A DNA stretch of 8,713 nucleotides from Streptomyces sp. NRRL F-6492 (GTDB lineage Bacteria > Actinomycetota > Actinomycetes > Streptomycetales > Streptomycetaceae): NCBI RefSeq assembly GCF_001280125.1, contig NZ_LGEG01000052.1, forward strand, positions 1-8,713, in the 5' to 3' direction. A model generated the notes under the pieces. That model did no database searches. It was given only the letters and a program-made list of their open reading frames with translations, and was not told where the DNA came from. Position numbers and translations under genes: made by a program. Below are positions 6,907 to 8,713 of the stretch, piece by piece. The stretch's first letter is position 1; each line of letters begins with the position of its first letter.

Positions 6907-7475
6907 CACCACTCATCGCAATCGCCGCAGAGGCAGCCGAACAGAAGTCGGCGGAAGTGACCGACTGGGCCGGAAGGATCGGCTGGGTCGCCGGACTGCT
7001 GCTCTTCGTCGCCTTCGTGTACTGGCTCATGCGCCAGGGATGGAAGTGGCGCGGCAGCCTCCAGTCGGACCTCCCCGCACTGCCCACCGCGCCGGAGACG
7101 GCCGGTGAGGCGAAACTGACCCTCAGCGGGCGCTACCACGGGTCCACGACCGCCGGGCAGTGGCTCGACCGGATCGTCGCCCACGGCCTCGGCGCCCGCA
7201 GCCGCGTCGAGCTCACGCTCACCGACGCCGGGATCACGGTCGTCCGCCCCGGGGCGAACGACTTCCACATCCCGGCCGACGCCCTGCGCGAGGCACGCCT
7301 CGACAAGGGCATCGCCGGCAAGGTCCTCGCCGAGGGCGGGCTCCTGATCGTCACCTGGGAGCACGGCGGCACCCTCCTCGACTCCGGCTTCCGGTCCGAC
7401 CGGGCGGCGGAACACACCGCCTGGGTCGAGACCGTCAACTCCATGATCAGCGCAACGGAAGGCATCGCACGATGA
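6903..7475 (+). CDS. Membrane-anchored PH-like domain protein of unknown function, conserved pyr-operon member
   Basis: The 190-residue protein has a polar, acidic N-terminus (1-25), one transmembrane helix at about 26-43 ([18 protein letters not shown]) and a basic segment (RQGWKWR). A soluble domain of alternating strands follows, from about 70 to the end. The charge pattern suggests the large domain is cytoplasmic. Segments such as [18 protein letters not shown] and [10 protein letters not shown] suit a beta-rich PH-like fold; this assignment is from memory of actinobacterial homologues. Mycobacteria have a similar-sized membrane protein (Rv1382) in the same slot between pyrC and carA. The start GTG overlaps the pyrC TGA (GTGA), with GGAAG 5 nt upstream, and the stop overlaps carA (ATGA). 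It is therefore produced in step with pathway enzymes. No catalytic motif is visible. A role in anchoring or regulating pyrimidine enzymes is conjecture. Confidence 0.9.
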   Translation: MTPLIAIAAEAAEQKSAEVTDWAGRIGWVAGLLLFVAFVYWLMRQGWKWRGSLQSDLPALPTAPETAGEAKLTLSGRYHGSTTAGQWLDRIVAHGLGARSRVELTLTDAGITVVRPGANDFHIPADALREARLDKGIAGKVLAEGGLLIVTWEHGGTLLDSGFRSDRAAEHTAWVETVNSMISATEGIAR

Positions 7476-8635
7476 CGACCTCCATCCAGGGAGGCGCCTC
7501 GCAGAGGCAGAAAGCGGCTCCCGCCGTACTCGTCCTGGAGGACGGCCGGATCTTCCGCGGCCGCGCCTACGGGGCCGTGGGGGAGACCTTCGGCGAGGCC
7601 GTGTTCTCCACCGGCATGACCGGCTACCAGGAGACCCTGACCGACCCGTCGTACCACCGGCAGGTCGTGGTGATGACCGCCCCGCACGTCGGCAACACCG
7701 GCGTCAACGACGAGGACCCCGAGTCCGGCCGCATCTGGGTCTCCGGCTACGTGGTCCGCGACCCCGCCCGCGTCTCCTCCAACTGGCGCGCGAAGCGCTC
7801 CCTGGACGAGGAGCTGGAGCGCCAGGGCGTCGTCGGGATCTCCGGCGTCGACACCCGCGCCCTCACCCGCCACCTGCGCGAGCGCGGCGCGATGCGCGTC
7901 GGCATCTTCTCCGGCGACGCCTGGACGGGCGTCCGCGACGAGGCCCTGCTCGCCAAGGTCAAGGCGCAGCCCGAGATGAAGGGCGCGAACCTCTCCGCCG
8001 AGGTCGCCACCAAGGAGACGTACGTCGTCCCCGCCGCCGGCGAGAAGAAGTTCACCGTCGCCGCCGTCGACCTCGGGATCAAGGGCATGACCCCGCACCG
8101 GATGGCCGAGCGCGGCATCGAGGTCCACGTCCTGCCCGCCACCGCCACCGCCGAGGACGTCTACGCCGTCGAGCCCGACGGAGTGTTCTTCTCCAACGGC
8201 CCCGGCGACCCGGCCACCGCGGACGGCCCCGTCGCCCTCATGCGGTCCGTCCTGGAGCGCGGGACGCCGCTCTTCGGCATCTGCTTCGGCAACCAGATCC
8301 TGGGCCGGGCGCTCGGCTTCGGCACGTACAAGCTGAAGTACGGCCACCGGGGCATCAACCAGCCGGTCCAGGACCGCACCACCGGCAAGGTCGAGGTCAC
8401 CGCGCACAACCACGGCTTCGCCGTGGACGCGCCCCTCGACAAGGTCTCCGACACGCCCTTCGGGCGCGCCGAGGTCTCCCACGTCTGTCTCAACGACAAC
8501 GTCGTGGAGGGCCTCCGACTGCTCGACCGTCCGGCCTTCTCGGTCCAGTACCACCCCGAGGCGGCAGCGGGCCCGCACGACGCCGCGTACCTCTTCGACC
8601 GCTTCGTATCCCTCATGGAGGCCGAGCGTGCCTAA
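7472..8635 (+). CDS. carA: Carbamoyl-phosphate synthase small (glutaminase) subunit
   Basis: CarA hydrolyses glutamine and passes ammonia to CarB for carbamoyl phosphate synthesis, feeding both pyrimidine and arginine pathways. The 387 residues contain the small-subunit N-terminal domain (about 18-150, with [17 protein letters not shown]) and a class I glutamine amidotransferase domain (about 190-383). The catalytic Cys271 lies in FGICFGNQ, and His361 and Glu363 in [12 protein letters not shown], completing the triad. The more common GICLGHQ motif here reads GICFGNQ, which I recall as usual in actinobacterial CarA. The ATG at 7472 overlaps the preceding stop by 4 nt, with GGAAGG 9 nt upstream. 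The frame is open upstream to 7160, but that stretch lies within the preceding gene. It overlaps carB by 8 nt. Confidence 0.97.
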   Translation: MTTSIQGGASQRQKAAPAVLVLEDGRIFRGRAYGAVGETFGEAVFSTGMTGYQETLTDPSYHRQVVVMTAPHVGNTGVNDEDPESGRIWVSGYVVRDPARVSSNWRAKRSLDEELERQGVVGISGVDTRALTRHLRERGAMRVGIFSGDAWTGVRDEALLAKVKAQPEMKGANLSAEVATKETYVVPAAGEKKFTVAAVDLGIKGMTPHRMAERGIEVHVLPATATAEDVYAVEPDGVFFSNGPGDPATADGPVALMRSVLERGTPLFGICFGNQILGRALGFGTYKLKYGHRGINQPVQDRTTGKVEVTAHNHGFAVDAPLDKVSDTPFGRAEVSHVCLNDNVVEGLRLLDRPAFSVQYHPEAAAGPHDAAYLFDRFVSLMEAERA

Positions 8636-8713
8636 GCGCACCGATATCCAGTCCGTCCTGGTCATCGGCTCCGGCCCGATCGTGATCGGCCAGGCCGCCG
8701 AGTTCGACTACTC
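8628..8713 (+). CDS. carB: Carbamoyl-phosphate synthase large subunit, 5' end only
   Basis: The first 28 codons of carB run off the right edge of the window. The visible start reads [20 protein letters not shown], then GQAAEFDYS, the highly conserved CarB N-terminus with the nucleotide-fold GSGPIVIGQ motif. CarB uses ammonia from CarA, bicarbonate and two ATP to form carbamoyl phosphate. Translation begins at a GTG inside the end of carA, overlapping it by 8 nt, with GGAGG at 8617-8621 six nt upstream. The overlap fits tight coupling for making the two subunits in equal amounts. Identification is secure despite the short visible part. Confidence 0.96.
   Translation, partial: MPKRTDIQSVLVIGSGPIVIGQAAEFDY

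Noticed and set aside
5518..6912. 464-codon minus-strand frame opposite pyrC
   Set aside because: Low-complexity acidic, Gly-rich translation mirroring pyrC codons; no motif.
8273..8293. CarA nucleophile motif GICFGNQ instead of GICLGHQ as a sign of lost activity
   Set aside because: The Cys, His and Glu of the triad are all present, and I recall this variant as usual in actinobacterial CarA.
7133..8665. 510-codon minus-strand frame opposite carA
   Set aside because: Same shadow pattern, spanning two securely identified plus-strand genes.

Overview
The window is very GC-rich, uses G/C-ending codons throughout and has densely packed genes. It carries a BldD protein with the Streptomyces c-di-GMP signature and the gene order expected for the Streptomyces efp-nusB-bldD-pyr region. 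It is therefore almost certainly chromosomal core DNA of a Streptomyces or a very close actinomycete. Apart from two genes cut by the window edges, the genes look intact. I see no mobile element, CRISPR array, tRNA or rRNA.

Layout. (1) Positions 2-721: the 3' part of a P-loop ATPase/kinase-like gene with a proline-rich N-terminal stretch. (2) 817-2992, plus strand: an M24 'Xaa-Pro peptidase' homologue, efp (elongation factor P) and nusB. A probable leaderless promoter abuts the first gene. (3) 2993-3195: a convergent intergenic region with three inverted repeats, which probably terminates both nusB and bldD. (4) 3196-3696, minus strand: bldD, the c-di-GMP-dependent master repressor of development. 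(5) 3697-3940: a divergent control region. It holds a bldD promoter overlapped by two abutting BldD boxes, then a separate pyrR promoter and a leader with a PyrR-binding-loop motif next to the pyrR Shine-Dalgarno. (6) 3941-8713, plus strand: the pyrimidine operon pyrR, pyrB, pyrC, a membrane-anchored protein of unknown function, carA and the start of carB.

How it works together. CarA/CarB make carbamoyl phosphate, PyrB condenses it with aspartate, and PyrC closes the ring to dihydroorotate. PyrR senses UMP/UTP and probably represses the operon through the leader RNA. From pyrB onward the genes are separated by 2 nt or overlap by 4-8 nt, implying translational coupling. The exception is an 81-nt C-rich gap between pyrR and pyrB.

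The most interesting points are these. The M24 peptidase homologue has most catalytic and metal positions substituted, so it may be a pseudoenzyme next to efp. The BldD operator is a tandem, exactly abutting pair. The pyrR leader looks like a translational switch. The conserved unknown membrane protein is translationally coupled between pyrC and carA. I see no clearly new multi-gene system here.
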